NCBI GenBank assembly: GCA_961205875.1
Contig: OY540809.1
Coordinates: 12,908,267-12,972,266, forward strand
DNA length: 64,000 bases
Direction of reading: 5' to 3'
Origin: Sialis fuliginosa
Lineage: Eukaryota > Arthropoda > Insecta > Megaloptera > Sialidae
This document shows positions 61,698-64,000 of the stretch, one piece after another. The notes below the pieces were generated by a model. That model had not been told where the DNA came from and did no database searches. It was given only the letters and a program-made list of their open reading frames with translations. A program made the position numbers and the translations under genes. The stretch's first letter is position 1; each line of letters opens with the position of its first letter.

Positions 61698-63990
61698 ATG
61701 AATGCAATGGAAGAAGCCGTACGAAACGTCGGTATCAGCATTATAGCATCAGACATAGAAACAGACGTAATCCTGAGTTGCGGAAAAGGGCAAAGAATTT
61801 TCGCTCACAGAATAATGTTGGCAATAGCTAGTCCAGTTTTAAGAGTAAGAAATGAAAATTCAATGCCGACCAGTGGCGTGACTAGATTTAGGGGGGGGGG
61901 AGGGGGGTAGAGTTAAGAAAAAAAATCAAGTGACATTTTTTTCGTTTTCACTTACTTAGCACAACTATGAATGACCCCCTGTCCTACCCTAGTTACGTCA
62001 CTAATGACAACACTTCAATTCATTTATAATTCTTTATTTTTCTTGTAGAATTTACTCCAAATGCAAGAATCCAATGAGCTTGCAACAACAATAATATTCT
62101 GCGACGTTAATTTCGAATTAATTAAACATATTGTTCAATATATTTACAATGGCTATGCGATACTACCTACTTTAATTATAAAAGACTTCATAGCTATGTG
62201 TAATTTATTAGAAATAAAATTAAATAGTTTTTACGACTATAATAAATCGAGTAGCCTTTGTGACAAGGATTTAACAGAAAATACAGATACATTAATAAAT
62301 ACAGATTCAATAAAAAACAATAATAAAAAATTAGAAATTGATTCAATTAATAAAAGTATTCCATTAGATTTATCTGCTAAAAAAAATATTAACGAAACAT
62401 GCCACAGAAAAACTACACAAAATGTAAATCAGGCATGTTTTTTTGATAAAAAAACATGTAGAGATTTGAATTTAAATATTCAAGGTACTTTGCACACCAA
62501 AAATAGATCTGTACCTAATTTAATGCCGATCAAATTGACCAATAATTGTTCGAGTGTGGAATCTTCAAGAAAACAAATAAAATCTTGGACCGAGACAAAT
62601 ACATCTTCAAATTCATATTCTTTGTATGAAAGAGCGAAAATGAGGAAGAGATCGTCACCAAATGTAAGTAGAAAAGTATTTTATACAGTGGCGTAATAAT
62701 TTTTTACGGGGGTGGGAGAGGGGGTAATTTAAAAAAATATTGTTTTACATATATCTTATATGGCCCCTCACCGGTTGCGCCACTGTTTTTATTTATCATT
62801 TTACTCTCTTAACTTTATAAACGATCTTTAATTAAGTATGGTTTAAGAATTTTAAACGAAACAAAAATGTTTTTTTTTGCAATATGAAATATTTATCCAA
62901 TGAAAATTTGAAGTTGACAAATTATTTGAATAATAAAAACATTTTTTATTAACCTTGTTATTTTTTAAGAAGGTTGAAGTAATTTTTTCTCATTATATAA
63001 ACTTATTTCATCTAATTTGAAGCATCCGTATTAAGTAAAATTCTTTTGCGTCGATATTTATTCGAGAACGTTTGATACTATGACAAATGAGCATTTTTTT
63101 TTGTATTTTGTGTCATGTAATTTTATAAAGTGCCCAACTCAGAAAAAAATACTGCCCACTGATCATCACCCTTGGTCTAAATAATTATTGATTGATACAA
63201 AAAATCGATAACACCGACATTTCATAACTGTACTACATTATGTTCTCAAGATATTAAATAAAATAAAAACTAATTTAAATTAATGAAAATAACATTAAAT
63301 CATTGTAAATCAGTGTTTGTTTTTTTACAGATTGAAAAAATGCATGTATCTCAACATAAAAATAGTTTAAATTACATTAGATCTGATAATAATAATAATA
63401 ATAACTTCACAAATATGAGAAATAATTTAGACAGTCAATATTATTTGACTATGAACTCATATACCTCTAATTATACCCTGAACTTTTTAAATGAATATAA
63501 AAATAATTATTTTCAATCAATACCAAATTTAGTTCAATGCAAGGAGAGAAACTATCCAATAAAAAATACAATTTCGACTGAAATTTATGAAGAAAAACCT
63601 ATAAACTTAAAAAGTGTAGAATCTTTAGACACAATGAGAGATTTTCAGAAATTTTCTGATAATTTTAGTAGTAAATATCCAATAAAATGTAAATTTAAAA
63701 GTAATATTCAAAAGTTATTGAAAACTACAACAAATGTAGCTGTTCCTAATAGTAATAGTCATGTAGAATATCCTGAAGACTTAACAATAAAGAAAAACAA
63801 TTTGGTAGTTACCAAGAGATTACAAAATTCACGAGAAGATGTTCAATTAATAAGCAATAATATTGAAAACGAAAAAACACAAGAAAACAAAATTGCAGAG
63901 AAAGTAACAAGTTTGGAAACAATTGAAACACAAATGCAAAATGACAATGCAGTTTTAACCAACTGTGAATTGATTGGCCCATCTCACACG
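61698..63990 (+). CDS. BTB/POZ-domain transcriptional regulator with CtBP-binding motif (3' incomplete)
   Basis: Coding exons 61698-61844, 62049-62663 and 63331-63990, all phase 0; 474 residues in the window and open at a GTAAGA donor. The first coding exon follows a TTTTCCAG acceptor, and the ATG at 61698 is the first in frame. Exons 1 and 2 together form a BTB fold: DVILSCGKGQRIFAHRIMLA, SPVLR, then after the intron NLLQ, HIVQYIYNG and DFIAMCNLLEIK. Residues 154-158 are PLDLS (62361-62375), the classic CtBP co-repressor docking motif; a weaker PEDLT is at about 402. The rest is low-complexity, Asn/Lys/Ser-rich (a run of Asn in exon 3) without zinc fingers so far. BTB factors of this layout usually have C2H2 fingers near the C-terminus, which would lie beyond the edge. 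Specific orthology (for example to Ken) is not resolved. Both introns contain MITEs. Confidence 0.85.
61871..62003. mobile_element. hAT MITE (CAGTGGCG family) filling BTB intron 1
   Basis: CAGTGGCGTGACTAG left, CTAGTTACGTCACTA right. Flanks ATGCCGAC and ATGACAAC match at 6 of 8. Starts 26 bases after the donor at 61845. Confidence 0.82.
62686..62785. mobile_element. hAT MITE (CAGTGGCG family) in BTB intron 2
   Basis: CAGTGGCGTAATAA left, CAGTGGCGCAACCGG right (inverted), 100 bp, flanks matching at 6 of 8. Starts 22 bases after the donor at 62664. Confidence 0.82.
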
Positions 63991-64000
63991 GTAAGACATT

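Noticed and set aside
1..64000. tRNA or rRNA genes
   Set aside because: No GGTTCGAATCC-type arm or rRNA core was seen by eye; a covariance-model scan would be decisive.

Overview
The window is strongly AT-rich nuclear DNA from an animal, almost certainly an insect. The genes have spliceosomal introns, many of them only 56-71 nt. The proteins are insect or metazoan orthologues (Canoe/afadin, FLASH, NACHO/TMEM35, mS38, a BTB factor). The intergenic space is packed with DNA transposons and MITEs (hAT, piggyBac, Harbinger-like, Tc1/mariner-like, Helitron-like). The repeat types would fit a hemipteran or lepidopteran, but the order cannot be fixed from sequence alone.

Layout. 1-9.8 kb: repeats only. 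9.86-11.4 kb, minus strand: six exons at the 5' end of canoe (afadin), covering both Ras-association domains; the rest of the gene lies left of the window. 11.4-44.5 kb: a gene-poor repeat field. Its centrepiece (15.886-22.245 kb) is a 6.36-kb element with CACTG termini, subterminal tandem repeats, a decayed five-exon DUF4806-like gene and a nested foldback hAT element. A second copy of the host repeat, at 31.02 kb, shows the empty site and proves a TA target duplication. 44.9-52.7 kb: a compact gene cluster with FLASH/CASP8AP2 (+), NACHO/TMEM35 (+) and mitochondrial ribosomal protein mS38/AURKAIP1 (-). The last has an NRF1-type palindrome and a CACGTG box upstream. 53.9-64 kb: probable 5' untranslated exons, a repeat-filled long intron, then three coding exons of a BTB-domain regulator with a CtBP-binding PLDLS motif, running off the right edge.

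The five host genes do not form a pathway. Canoe is an adherens-junction scaffold, FLASH acts in histone pre-mRNA 3' processing, NACHO is an ER chaperone of nicotinic receptors, mS38 belongs to the mitoribosome small subunit, and the BTB protein is probably a transcriptional repressor. No tRNA, rRNA, CRISPR or bacterial-type feature was seen. Gene models were built by reading splice sites and phases by eye; all exon joins given below keep frame unless stated.
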